A DNA stretch of 29,661 bases from a virus. Positions 10,726 through 19,408 of the stretch are shown one piece after another. Each line of letters begins with the position of its first letter. The first letter of the stretch is position 1. Both the position numbers and the translations under genes were made by a program. Location of the stretch: the IMG/VR virus record IMGVR_UViG_3300028384_000564, positions 1 to 29,661 of that record; one strand, given 5' to 3'. The notes under the pieces are model-generated. The model ran no database searches, had not been told where the DNA came from, and worked only from the letters and a program-made list of their open reading frames with translations.

Positions 10726-10902
10726 ATGAACACCAGAAGCCTCGCCCTTATCGCCCACATCAACGAGCTGCGTAGGCTCGTCACAGAGGCTCCCAGCGCT
10801 TCTGAGCAATATGAGAGCGCTGTATTGTTGATTGACGTTTACGAGCGTATGCTTGCGGACGTAGGTTTATTGAACTTTGCGGATGAGGATACCCGGCATT
10901 GA
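10726..10902 (+). CDS. small helical protein between terminase genes
   Basis: A 58-residue protein, MNTRSLALIAHINELRRLVT..., largely helical, ending DVGLLNFADEDTRH. Its stop TGA overlaps the TTG start of the large terminase, which implies coupled translation and is the best evidence that it is real. No clear ribosome site stands before ATG 10726. I recognise no family; an accessory packaging protein is a contextual guess. Confidence 0.5.
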   Translation: MNTRSLALIAHINELRRLVTEAPSASEQYESAVLLIDVYERMLADVGLLNFADEDTRH

Positions 10903-12176
10903 CGCATATAGAGATCCCATATGAGCCGAGAGAGTTGCAGCGCAAGTTGCATGATGAGATGGCGGAGAAGCGCTGGGGCGTGGTTGTGTGCCACCGGCGC
11001 TTTGGCAAGACGGTGTGGGCTATTAATCATATCTTGCGTGATGCGTTAATGTGCCAAAAGCCTAACCCCCGGTTTGCCTATATGGCACCCACCTATCGCC
11101 AGGCGAAGAATGTAGCGTGGGATTATATAAAACAGTTTGCGGGTGCGATCCCGAACGTAAGGTTCCACGAGACTGAATTGCGGTGTGATCTGCCTACTGG
11201 TGCGCGGATCTCGCTGTTAGGTGCTGAGAACCCGGATAGCTTGCGTGGGATTTACCTGGATGGCTGCGTGATGGATGAGGTCGCGGACATGCCGGAGAAT
11301 GTGTTTCCGGAGGTATTGAGACCGGCGCTTTCTGATCGGAAGGGCTGGTGCGTGTTCGTCGGTACGCCAAAGGGGCATGATGCTTTCTTTGAGAAGTATG
11401 AGGAAGCTACGTCAAATGATGATTGGTTAGCGGCTGTATACAAGGCGAGTGAGACCGGGATCCTCGATGATGAGGAATTGGAAGCGGCTAAGGTTATGAT
11501 GTCTGCGGATCAGTATGCCCAGGAATTTGAGTGCAGCTGGAATGCGAATGTGCCTGGTGCGGTTTATGGTAAGGAGATGGAAGCGGCACAGGCGGAGGGC
11601 CGGGTTTGCAACGTACCCTACGACCCCTCAGTTCGGGTTGATACCTGGTGGGATCTCGGAGTTGGAGACAGTACCGCGATATTCTTTACCCAATCGGTAG
11701 GACGTGCTATACATGTTATAGATTTTTACGAAGCTAGGGGCGAGGGCTTGCCACACTATTGCAAGGTTCTTTCTTCTAAGAATTATTTGTACGGCGAGCA
11801 TAATGCTCCGCATGACATTGAAGTTCGAGAGCTTGGTAGTGGTAAGAGTAGAAGAGAGGTAGCGTGGGATCTAGGTTTGAATTTCCGGGTTGTTCCCAAG
11901 TTACCTGTCGAGGATGGGATCCATGCGGCGCAGATGTTGTTGTCGCGGGTTTGGTTCGACAGAGAGAAGTGTAAGCATGGTTTGGAGTGTTTGCGACAGT
12001 ATCACCGGGCGTATAACGAGCGCACTCGCAGCTTTAGGGCATCGCCTGTGCATGATTGGTCGAGCCATGCGGCGGATGCTTTTAGATATTTGGCGGTTGG
12101 CATCCGAGAAACGCGGGGCGGTGGTCGCGTTCCTCAGAAGCAAGCTATTATGGATTACGATCCTTTTGCGGCGTAG
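10899..12176 (+). CDS. terminase large subunit
   Basis: This 425-residue motor and nuclease of DNA packaging starts at a TTG (THIEIPYEPRELQ...) that overlaps the previous stop. The ATPase part carries a deviant Walker A, CHRRFGKT (31-38), the adenine-side motif YMAPTYRQAK (61-70), Walker B LDGCVMDE (120-127) and the coupling motif FVGTPKG (153-159). The nuclease part shows WWDLGVGDSTA with D252 and ends in HDWSSHAADAFRY with D393. Order and length are complete for a podovirus large terminase. It pumps DNA through the portal encoded at 12878-14491 and cuts concatemers. Confidence 0.95.
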   Translation: MTHIEIPYEPRELQRKLHDEMAEKRWGVVVCHRRFGKTVWAINHILRDALMCQKPNPRFAYMAPTYRQAKNVAWDYIKQFAGAIPNVRFHETELRCDLPTGARISLLGAENPDSLRGIYLDGCVMDEVADMPENVFPEVLRPALSDRKGWCVFVGTPKGHDAFFEKYEEATSNDDWLAAVYKASETGILDDEELEAAKVMMSADQYAQEFECSWNANVPGAVYGKEMEAAQAEGRVCNVPYDPSVRVDTWWDLGVGDSTAIFFTQSVGRAIHVIDFYEARGEGLPHYCKVLSSKNYLYGEHNAPHDIEVRELGSGKSRREVAWDLGLNFRVVPKLPVEDGIHAAQMLLSRVWFDREKCKHGLECLRQYHRAYNERTRSFRASPVHDWSSHAADAFRYLAVGIRETRGGGRVPQKQAIMDYDPFAA

Positions 12177-12186
12177 GAGATAAGAT

Positions 12187-12693
12187 ATGGCGGCAGCACC
12201 TATTATACTTGGAGCGGTAGGCGGTGGAGCGTTGGGCTACACAGCTGCGACTGCGTTAACGATGGGGGTTGCGGCTACGGCGGCAACCACGGCGGCGGGT
12301 GCGGTTGTCGGCGCGGCTATCGGGGCATCGATGATGTCCGGGCCTAGTTCTCAAGCAATGGAAGTTGACGACACCGACATCAATGTTGATACGGTCGATA
12401 CCGACACAACGACAGTTGATACTACGTCTGACACTGGCGGGTCTGACACAACGATTAATGAGATAACATCATTGCAAGATGATCTTTTGAACACGGCGGA
12501 CACAACGGTTCAAGGCGATACGAGTGTAGGCCAGGCGGAAACAGAGGCGATGGATTTCTATGAAAAAGGTCGTAAGTCAACAATCTTAACGTCTGCCCAG
12601 GGCATTGCGGATACTGCGACAGGTTTGCTGTCTGAGACCGGCAGCTCGATCTTGCGACCACGTAGAGGTCTAGGCGGAGGATTGATAGCATGA
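12187..12693 (+). CDS. Gly/Ala-zipper protein with Asp/Thr-rich repeat, virion-associated
   Basis: A protein of 168 residues. Residues 5-50 are a hydrophobic glycine/alanine zipper (ILGAVGGGALGYTAATAL, AAGAVVGAAIGASM) that could insert in a membrane. Residues 58-95 are an Asp/Thr repeat with D-T-D/V-D-T spacing. The C-terminus reads RKSTILTSAQG...LRPRRGLGGGLIA; a similar KSTILTS...RRGLGG ending occurs in proteins next to the portal in other podoviruses, where they may be minor virion or ejected proteins. The strong AGGAGA site is the same as that before 19946. The function is unknown, and a role in membrane passage of DNA is speculative. Confidence 0.68.
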   Translation: MAAAPIILGAVGGGALGYTAATALTMGVAATAATTAAGAVVGAAIGASMMSGPSSQAMEVDDTDINVDTVDTDTTTVDTTSDTGGSDTTINEITSLQDDLLNTADTTVQGDTSVGQAETEAMDFYEKGRKSTILTSAQGIADTATGLLSETGSSILRPRRGLGGGLIA

Positions 12694-12878
12694 AGAAACG
12701 CAGGCCAGTTAATGTTGCCGGCATGATGGGCAAGATGGCGTCACAGCCTAGCCAGGGCAAGCGCGAGGGAACCGTAGATCCATTGGAACGTCTGGAGCAA
12801 AAGCGCGCTGGGCGTATGGAGGGCGGCAAGAAATCCAAGAAGCGCAAAAGTTTAATGTTTAGTTATGGGATGTCATAA
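12690..12878 (+). CDS. small basic protein, head gene cluster
   Basis: A 62-residue, very basic protein (MKKRRPVNVAGMMGKMASQP ... GGKKSKKRKSLMFSYGMS), coupled by ATGA to the gene before it and by TAATG to the portal. Its KSKKRKSLM ending resembles the K-rich KxSMM endings of the small proteins at 1868-2416. It might bind DNA within the head or act in assembly; I cannot show either. Confidence 0.6.
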   Translation: MKKRRPVNVAGMMGKMASQPSQGKREGTVDPLERLEQKRAGRMEGGKKSKKRKSLMFSYGMS

Positions 12879-14491
12879 TGCCAGAAGTATTGCCAATGAT
12901 TGCACAGCTAGATCGCAGATATAAAACTCTGCAATCTCAGCGTTCACAATGGGAAAGTCACTGGCAAGAGCTTGCGGACTATATGTTGCCACGTAAGGCG
13001 GACATCACAAAGAAGCGCACCCAGGGTGATAAACGTACCGAATTGTTATACGATGGCACGGCGGTACATGCGGTTGAGCTGTTGGCGTCTAGCTTGCATG
13101 GAATGCTTACATCCCCCAGCACCCCCTGGTTCTCTATGCGTTACCGGGATCCTGATTTGCAAGGTAACGATGCGGCGAATGAGTGGTTAGAGATCTGTCT
13201 CGATCAAATGTACCAGGCGTTTCATAGATCGAATTTTCAGCAAGAGATCCATGAGTTGTATTATGACCTGGTTGTTTTTGGTACAGCTGCGTTTTACATC
13301 GAGGGATCTGATGATGGATTGCGGTTTAGTTCCCGGCACATTGCCGAGATCTGCATATCGGAAAACCAAGACGGCGCTGTTGATACTGTGTATCGTAAGT
13401 TTAAGCTTTCGGCTCGAGCTATTGCTATGCAGTTCGGTGAGAACGAAATCCCTCTCGAGGTTGCAAAAGATTTAGAAAAAGAGCCTTACAAAGAGCACGA
13501 TATTGTTCATGCTGTTTTCCCCAGGCAAAATGCTAAGGGTGGGGCAAAGAAAAACAAACCTATTGCGTCTGTTTATTATACTGCGGGTAGTCGGCAGCTG
13601 CTAAGCGAAAGCGGCTTTGACGAGTTTCCCTTTATGGTTACACGTTTTGTTAAGGATAGTGTTTCGACGTATGGGCGTAGTCCAGCAATGAATGCGCTAC
13701 CGGATACAAAGATGCTGAACAAGATGTCAGAAACAACAATAAGAGCGGCACAAAAACAAATAGATCCGCCGCTTATGGTTCCGGATGATGGGTTTATGTT
13801 GCCTGTGCGTACTACGCCAGGGGCTTTGAACTTTTATCGTACCGGGACGCGAGACAGGTTAGAACCGTTGCAGATTGGGGCAAACAATCCCCTTGGGTTA
13901 AACATGGAAGAGCAGCGCCGGAACGCGATACGCCAGGCGTTTTTCGTTGACCAGCTGCTAATGTCCAATGGCCCAGCTATGACTGCCACGGAGGTGTTGC
14001 AAAGGAATGAGGAGAAAATGCGGCTCCTCGGGCCTGTGTTGGGCCGCTTACAGGCGGAGTTGCTCCAACCCCTGATCTCCCGATCCTTTGCATTGCTCCT
14101 CCGGGCCGGCCTCCTCCCTGCGGCTCCGGAGGAGCTACAGGGCCGAGAGATAGATATTGAGTATGTTTCACCACTAGCCAAGGCGCAGAAGATGACTGAC
14201 CTACAGTCTATGTTGCGCGGGTTCGAGGTGTTGATGCAGATGCAGCAAGTGGCGCCTGTTATGGATTACCTGGACGATGATAAGCTGGTGCAGTACCTGG
14301 TCGAAACGGCTGGGATCCCGGCGCGTGTTATTCGCAGTACATCTGAGGTAGCGCAGTTGCGGCAGCAAAAAGCTGAGGCGCAAGCAGCGCAAGCCCAGGC
14401 ACAACAGGAAATGATGCTGGCGGAGCAAGCAAACAAAGCGGCGCCGTTGCTGAAAGTCGCGTCTGATGCAAGGGAGCGCGGACAGATATGA
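12878..14491 (+). CDS. portal (head-tail connecting protein)
   Basis: A 537-residue protein of the bacteriophage head-to-tail connecting family (PF12236, T7 gp8-like). Conserved blocks include YMLPRKADITKKR, LLYDGTAVHAVELLASSLHG (about 55-75), TPWFSMRYRD, and the stem-region sequence SNGPAMTATEVLQRNEEKMR with LGPVLGRLQAELLQPLISR (about 365-400). The C-terminal 60 residues are Gln/Ala-rich and helical, the usual barrel. It forms the dodecameric DNA gate at one capsid vertex, contacts the terminase during packaging, and later holds the tail-tube protein A ring. The length is normal for the family. Confidence 0.93.
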   Translation: MPEVLPMIAQLDRRYKTLQSQRSQWESHWQELADYMLPRKADITKKRTQGDKRTELLYDGTAVHAVELLASSLHGMLTSPSTPWFSMRYRDPDLQGNDAANEWLEICLDQMYQAFHRSNFQQEIHELYYDLVVFGTAAFYIEGSDDGLRFSSRHIAEICISENQDGAVDTVYRKFKLSARAIAMQFGENEIPLEVAKDLEKEPYKEHDIVHAVFPRQNAKGGAKKNKPIASVYYTAGSRQLLSESGFDEFPFMVTRFVKDSVSTYGRSPAMNALPDTKMLNKMSETTIRAAQKQIDPPLMVPDDGFMLPVRTTPGALNFYRTGTRDRLEPLQIGANNPLGLNMEEQRRNAIRQAFFVDQLLMSNGPAMTATEVLQRNEEKMRLLGPVLGRLQAELLQPLISRSFALLLRAGLLPAAPEELQGREIDIEYVSPLAKAQKMTDLQSMLRGFEVLMQMQQVAPVMDYLDDDKLVQYLVETAGIPARVIRSTSEVAQLRQQKAEAQAAQAQAQQEMMLAEQANKAAPLLKVASDARERGQI

Positions 14492-14697
14492 AGAAGATAG
14501 AAGATCTTAAGCTGAGCTATCGAAGAACGTTCACCACTGAGGACGGCGAGATAGTATTGCGTGATCTTAAAAAGCGTTTCGGCTATGAGGCCACCACATT
14601 TTCCGGCGATCCTTATGAAACTGCATTTAATGAAGGACAACGCGCAGCTGTGCTGTTGATCGACCGGATGTTGTCCGAAGGGAAGGAACCCAAATGA
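14488..14697 (+). CDS. Bbp19-like protein
   Basis: A 69-residue protein. The pattern Y-R-R-T-F-T-T-E-D-G-x-x-V-L-R-D-L-K-K-R-F-G followed by F-S-G-D-P-Y-E-T-A-F-N-E-G-Q-R-A matches the small family named after Bordetella phage BPP-1 gp19, which lies between portal and scaffold genes. The function is not known. It is coupled at both ends (ATGA overlaps) to portal and scaffold, so it is probably made during head assembly. Confidence 0.8.
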   Translation: MKKIEDLKLSYRRTFTTEDGEIVLRDLKKRFGYEATTFSGDPYETAFNEGQRAAVLLIDRMLSEGKEPK

Positions 14698-15539
14698 GCG
14701 AAGAGGCAACCCTAGATACAGGATCTCAAGAAGTCGCTGAACCAGTTGCAGCCCCAGCTGCGGTGGAGCAACCAGTAACAGATCCGGCACCCCAAACGAG
14801 CTGGCTTGATATGCTCGATCAACAATATCGAGAAAACCCGCTTATCAATAAGTTTGAGAACCCGAATGAGTTTGCAAAAAGTCACATTCACGCGCAGCGT
14901 TTCATTGGAGCTGATAAGGTTCCATTGCCAGGCCCGAATGCTACGGATGATGAGTGGCGGTTAGTTTATCAGCGTTTAGGCGCTCCCGAGGATCCAACTA
15001 ACTATGAGATAGACAAGACTGAGCTTTTTGATGATGCATCCTTTGATACATTCAGAAACAAAGCTTATGAGATGGGACTGACTAACAAGCAAGCCCAGGC
15101 GGTTGCAAGCTTGTATGAAGAGCAAGTTAACACCGGCTTACAAGCTCTCGAGCAACGTTCAGAAGAGGCTCGATTTCAAGGCGAGCAAGAATTGCGCCAG
15201 GAATTTGGGCAGCATTTTGACGCTCGGTTAAAAATGGCGAGATCTGCGGCGGAAACTGTTATGCCAAACCCGCAAGTTTTTAATGAGGTTCGGCTCGAGG
15301 ACGGCAGACTTATGGGGGATCACCCCGAGATAGTTAAGGCATTTGCCAAGGTTGCCGAGATGCTAGGCGAGGATAGCCTGGTCGGAGAGCCTACAGAGTT
15401 TGTGATGAGTGCTGAGGAAGCTCGGCGGCGCATTGCAGAGCACATGCGGCCTAACACGCCGTATACGACTGCTGGACACCCAGAGCATGACGCGGCGGTT
15501 GCCGAAGTCTTGCGCTTGCGTGGCTACGCTAGTGGATAA
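14694..15539 (+). CDS. capsid scaffolding protein
   Basis: An acidic protein of 281 residues. An N-terminal disordered Ala/Pro/Glu/Val-rich segment (1-33) is followed by SWLDMLDQQYRENPLINKFE, the motif AKSHIHAQRFIGADKVPLPG (about 62-81), DEWRLVYQRLGAPEDPTNYE, and a long helical region rich in Glu, Gln and Ala. The C-terminal helix (HDAAVAEVLRLRGYASG) probably contacts the capsid protein. Such T7 gp9-like scaffolds guide procapsid assembly and leave or are degraded before packaging. Its place between Bbp19 and the capsid gene supports the call. Confidence 0.87.
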   Translation: MSEEATLDTGSQEVAEPVAAPAAVEQPVTDPAPQTSWLDMLDQQYRENPLINKFENPNEFAKSHIHAQRFIGADKVPLPGPNATDDEWRLVYQRLGAPEDPTNYEIDKTELFDDASFDTFRNKAYEMGLTNKQAQAVASLYEEQVNTGLQALEQRSEEARFQGEQELRQEFGQHFDARLKMARSAAETVMPNPQVFNEVRLEDGRLMGDHPEIVKAFAKVAEMLGEDSLVGEPTEFVMSAEEARRRIAEHMRPNTPYTTAGHPEHDAAVAEVLRLRGYASG

Positions 15540-15663
15540 CCGAGAGGCCCACGACATCAAGCTTGTGCGTCAAGCGGAGTAGCTGCCCTAAGCAGTAGCA
15601 CGGCCCCGCAAGGGATAACCAAGCGCAGCAAAAAAACTGAAACTTAGCTAGGAGAATGACGAG
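15540..15663 (+). other. structured leader before the capsid gene
   Basis: This 124-base spacer is long for this genome. It can form three short hairpins in a row: GCTTG/CAAGC (15561-15575), CTGC/GCAG (15583-15595) and CCC-GCAA-GGG with a GNRA loop (15605-15614). An A-rich stretch and TAGGAG before ATG 15664 follow. It may protect or expose the capsid mRNA, or mark an RNA-processing point. No promoter boxes or coding frame are convincing. Confidence 0.4.
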
Positions 15664-16965
15664 ATGTCTACTCAAGTAACTACAGCTTTTGTCAATCAGT
15701 TTTCAGCAAACATCCAGATGCTATCACAGCAAATGGGTTCTCTGCTGCGTAATGCGGTAGATGTTGAAAGCGTAAATGGCGAGAAAGCTTTCTTTGATCA
15801 AGTTGGTTCAGCGGCAGCGCAGTTGCGTACAACCCGCCACGCCGACACACCATTGATCGACACACCACACTCACGCCGCATGGTCACAATGGCTGACTAT
15901 GAGTACGCGGATTTGATCGACGATCAAGACAAGATCCGCATGCTTGCAGATCCTACATCAACATACTCACGCGCAGCGGCAGCTGCTATGGGTCGCGCTA
16001 TGGATGATGTTATCATCACAGCTGCTTTAGGTGATGCGTCTACAGGCAAAGAGGGTTCAACAACAACATCTTTTGACACAACTAATAACCAGATCGCAGC
16101 TGCGACATCTGGCTTGACGTTGGCAAAGCTTATCCAGGCAAAAGAAATCCTGGATTCTGGTGATGTTGACCCTTCAATCCAGCGTTATATTGCTGTGTCT
16201 CCAAAACAGGTCACTGATCTGTTGAACAACACAACAGTAACATCAAGCGACTACAACACAGTCAAGGCGCTTGCGATGGGTGAAATCAACACATTCGTTG
16301 GCTTTAACTTTATCGTAACAAACCGTCTTGGTGTTGATGCTTCATCTGACCGCCGTTGCTTTGCATGGGCGCAGGACGGCATTAAAGTTGCGATGGGTAA
16401 AGAGCCTACAGCTCGCATTGATGAACGTGCTGACAAATCATACGCAACACAAGTTTACTACTGCCAGACCCTTGGTGCGACACGCATGGAAGAGGCGAAG
16501 GTTGTAGAGGTCTTGTGCGAAGAGAGAGCTGAATTGGCGCGCGAAACTGACGGCCCTTCTTATGGGTATTCTTATCAGTATACATTGCCAACTAATCCTT
16601 ATTGCTTAAGGGTGCTAGAATATAGCAATGGAACATTAACGTTTCCGTTTGACAATATTCCGACAGGTACAGGCGCTCCGTCTTTTATTATTGAAGGGCG
16701 TAAGCTTCTTACGAATGAAGGTGTAGCTCAGATTAAATATGTTGCGCGCATTACAGACCCGCAGCAATACGATGCTGGATTAATTGAGACATTGGCGGCA
16801 AGATTGGCATATGAGATCTCGTATGCAATCACGGGATCTACAACAATGCGGCAGTTAACAGCTGCCGACTACGATAGAAAGCTAAAAGAAGCTACGTTCC
16901 AGGATGCAACTGAGGGTGCGCCAGAAAGGATCGAGGCTAACGATTTTATTGAAGCGAGGTTCTAA
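15664..16965 (+). CDS. major capsid protein fused to C-terminal part of tail-tube protein A
   Basis: The 433-residue frame joins two proteins. Residues 1 to about 287 are a major capsid protein of the marine podovirus type (TTRHADTPLIDTPHSRRM, YADLIDDQDKIRM, TSSDYNTVKALAMGEINTF, GATRMEEAKVVEVL), essentially complete. Residues about 288-433 (RAELARETDGPSYGYSYQYT, YCLRVLEYSNG, YDAGLIETLAARLAYEIS, DFIEARF) are the C-terminal three quarters of a T7 gp11-like adaptor, normally a separate gene of about 190-200 residues. The adaptor's first 45-60 residues are missing. Codon choice shifts at the junction near 16520. It may be a deletion fusion or an assembly join; both functions are essential for a normal virion. 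Confidence 0.85.
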   Translation: MSTQVTTAFVNQFSANIQMLSQQMGSLLRNAVDVESVNGEKAFFDQVGSAAAQLRTTRHADTPLIDTPHSRRMVTMADYEYADLIDDQDKIRMLADPTSTYSRAAAAAMGRAMDDVIITAALGDASTGKEGSTTTSFDTTNNQIAAATSGLTLAKLIQAKEILDSGDVDPSIQRYIAVSPKQVTDLLNNTTVTSSDYNTVKALAMGEINTFVGFNFIVTNRLGVDASSDRRCFAWAQDGIKVAMGKEPTARIDERADKSYATQVYYCQTLGATRMEEAKVVEVLCEERAELARETDGPSYGYSYQYTLPTNPYCLRVLEYSNGTLTFPFDNIPTGTGAPSFIIEGRKLLTNEGVAQIKYVARITDPQQYDAGLIETLAARLAYEISYAITGSTTMRQLTAADYDRKLKEATFQDATEGAPERIEANDFIEARF

Positions 16966-18968
16966 TGGCTCGATCAGCTCCATCGCTTAGCACGTTTACA
17001 GCTGGCGAAATCTCCCCGCGCCTCGAGGGGCGTATTAATCTTGAGAAGTATAGAGCCGGGTTATCTGATCTGACTAATATGGTTGTGCAGCCACACGGAG
17101 GCGTAACGCGGCGTCCTGGCACAGAATACCTGGGCGCGGTTAAAGACAGCGCAGATAAAACCAGGCTAATTCCGTTTCAGTTTAAAACGACAGACACGTA
17201 TATCCTGGAGTTCGGCAACCAGTATATGCGGGTTTTTCGCAATGGGCTGCAAGTTCTCGAGGGATCTGCGCAAACAATTACTGGTGCAACACAAGCGGAT
17301 CCTGGTGTTATTACAATATCAGGACACGGTTACAGTAACGGTGATGAGATTTACCTGGATAGCGTAGGCGGTATGACCGAGCTGAATGGGCGCAATTATC
17401 TGATTGCAAACGTCACAGCGAACACATTTACACTGCAAGATCTCTTTGGCAATGACATCGATACAACAGGGTTTACTGCGTACACCTCTGGTGGATCTGT
17501 TGATAAGATCTATGAGGAAACTACGCCTTATGCGATTGCGGATGTATTTGATCTGCGCTTTGCACAATCAGCGGATGTTATGTATTTTGCTCATCCGAGC
17601 TACGCAATTCGCACTTTGTCCAGGACAAATCACAATGCCTGGACATTTGCGACAGCTTCAATCAATGAGAATGACACGCCTGTATTGACAAGCTCTGACA
17701 ACTACCCGAGCGTAGTTACGTTTTTCGAGCAGCGGCTAGTTTTCGCTGCGACAAACAACAATCCGCAAACTCTGTGGTTTTCTAAAAGCGCTGATTATTT
17801 AAACTTTCACACAGGCACAGCGGCTGATGATGCGTTAATCTACACGATTGCATCTAACCAGGTTAACAGCATCCGTTACTTATCTGCTACTCGCGTTCTT
17901 ACGATAGGCACCTCGGGCGGTGAATACGTGCTTACAACAACGAATGACGGCCCGATTACGCCATCAACGACACAGATCCGCAAATATTCCAATTATGGAT
18001 CTGCGAATACTGAGCCTGTCCAGGTTGCAGATGTTACGCTGTTTTTGCAGCGCGGTAATCGAAAGGTGCGTGAGTTTAAATACGTGGGTGAAGTTAACAC
18101 GGCGGGATACCAGGCGCCGGATCTGACTGTCTTGGCGGAACACATTACTGAGGGCGGTTTAGAGCAGTTTGCCTACCAGCAAGAACCTGAGAATATTGTG
18201 TGGTCGATCCGTTCTGATGGAACGCTGTTGGGTCTTACATATCGCCGGGAGGAAGAGGTTGTCGCCTGGCATAAGCACGTAATCGGTGGCGAGTTTAATA
18301 GCGGTCAGGCGGTTGTCGAAAGCATTGCCACCTTGCCAACAGATACCGGGAATGACGAGCTTTACATGATCGTAAAGCGTACAATAAACGGTACAACTAT
18401 GCGCTATGTAGAAGTCTTGAAAGACTTTGATTTTGGCAGTGTAACGACATCATCATTCTTTGTTGATAGCGGGTTGTCTTATTCTGGCAGCGCAGTGTCC
18501 GGGTTTAGTACGCTATATCATTTGGAAGGTGATACAGTTTCTGTACTTGCCAACGGTGCATCGCACCCGAATGAAACCGTTTCAAACGGTGCAATCACAC
18601 TAGATTTCTCGGCTACCAGCGCAGCTGTAGGCTATGGATACACAAGCTCAATGCAGACATTGCGAATTGAAAGCGGATCTAGTGACGGCACAAGCCAGGG
18701 TAAACCGAAGCGGATCCACGGTATTACGGTTCGATTGTTCGAGACAGTCGGTGTCGAGGTGGGCAATGAAAGCTCCGAAGCCGACAGGATCTTTTTCCGT
18801 GACAGCTCTATGAATATGGATGAAGCCGTGCCTCTATTCACCGGCGATAAAGACATCGAGTTTCCTGGTGGTTTTGACGACGATGATAGGATATACTTGC
18901 AACAGACACAGCCCTTGCCTTTGACAGTCCTGGCGCTGTACCCACGAATGAACACGTTTGATAAATGA
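16965..18968 (+). CDS. tail tubular protein B (nozzle)
   Basis: A protein of 667 residues, normal for T7 gp12-like nozzle proteins that extend the short tail below the adaptor ring. The N-terminus (SLSTFTAGEISPRLEGRINL, GLSDLTNMVVQPHGGVTRRP) is the typical opening of the family. A beta-rich insert at about 100-180 (ITISGHGYSNGDEIYLDSVG) resembles the FCCH-like insert common in these proteins. The later parts (PSVVTFFEQRLVFAATNNNP, LWFSKSADYLNF, GNRKVREFKY) form the propeller-like body. It starts on a TAATG overlap with the fused capsid/adaptor gene, its natural partner, and ends on an ATGA overlap with the core protein gene. Confidence 0.9.
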   Translation: MARSAPSLSTFTAGEISPRLEGRINLEKYRAGLSDLTNMVVQPHGGVTRRPGTEYLGAVKDSADKTRLIPFQFKTTDTYILEFGNQYMRVFRNGLQVLEGSAQTITGATQADPGVITISGHGYSNGDEIYLDSVGGMTELNGRNYLIANVTANTFTLQDLFGNDIDTTGFTAYTSGGSVDKIYEETTPYAIADVFDLRFAQSADVMYFAHPSYAIRTLSRTNHNAWTFATASINENDTPVLTSSDNYPSVVTFFEQRLVFAATNNNPQTLWFSKSADYLNFHTGTAADDALIYTIASNQVNSIRYLSATRVLTIGTSGGEYVLTTTNDGPITPSTTQIRKYSNYGSANTEPVQVADVTLFLQRGNRKVREFKYVGEVNTAGYQAPDLTVLAEHITEGGLEQFAYQQEPENIVWSIRSDGTLLGLTYRREEEVVAWHKHVIGGEFNSGQAVVESIATLPTDTGNDELYMIVKRTINGTTMRYVEVLKDFDFGSVTTSSFFVDSGLSYSGSAVSGFSTLYHLEGDTVSVLANGASHPNETVSNGAITLDFSATSAAVGYGYTSSMQTLRIESGSSDGTSQGKPKRIHGITVRLFETVGVEVGNESSEADRIFFRDSSMNMDEAVPLFTGDKDIEFPGGFDDDDRIYLQQTQPLPLTVLALYPRMNTFDK

Positions 18969-19408
18969 TAGCTAGACCGTTGACCAGATCACACATACTG
19001 CACGTAGCGGATCGAGTGCCGTTACAGAATCAGTCACAGTTGGGATTGGTGCTGGCGGCTATGCCTGGTTATCTCGTTCCTGGTCGTGGCCTGGCGCTTA
19101 TAGATGGCGGCGATATTGTTGCTGTGACAGGATTGGCGCCACTGTGGGACGGTGTAGCGGAAGCCTGGTTTTTGCCAACACGAGAAGTAAAGAACAAGAA
19201 GCTGCGCACAATACGCCTGGTGCGCAAAGAGTTTGACGCGGCGATTGAGCGTTTGAAGCTGCGCCGGGTGCAAGCGATTGTGAGATCTGATTTCACAGAC
19301 GCGCACAAGCTTGCTAAGTTTCTAGGTTTTGAGAGCGAGGGTCTCATGCACAAGTATGGGCCTGATGGTTCGGATTATGAAAGGTACGCGATATGGCAGA
19401 CCCATTAA
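18965..19408 (+). CDS. gp13-like core protein with GNAT-like fold (DUF2833 type)
   Basis: A protein of 147 residues. The strand ALIDGGDIVAVTGLAPLWDG, the helix around KLRTIRLVRKEFDAAIERLK, the strand RRVQAIVRSDFTDAHKLAKF and the ending LGFESEGLMHKYGPDGSDYE follow the order of a GNAT acetyltransferase fold. Small GNAT-like proteins at this position are annotated as T7 gp13-like internal virion protein A. The acetyl-CoA loop (R/Q-x-x-G-x-A) is not evident, so catalysis is doubtful. It is coupled to the nozzle gene (ATGA) and overlaps the gp14-like gene by 16 bases. Confidence 0.72.
   Translation: MIARPLTRSHILHVADRVPLQNQSQLGLVLAAMPGYLVPGRGLALIDGGDIVAVTGLAPLWDGVAEAWFLPTREVKNKKLRTIRLVRKEFDAAIERLKLRRVQAIVRSDFTDAHKLAKFLGFESEGLMHKYGPDGSDYERYAIWQTH

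Noticed and set aside
10433-10729. Open plus-strand frame of 98 codons after the small terminase gene
   Set aside because: Its composition (Arg/Ser/Cys/Pro mixture) is not protein-like, it follows the hairpin repeats, and it overlaps a better-supported small gene start at 10726.
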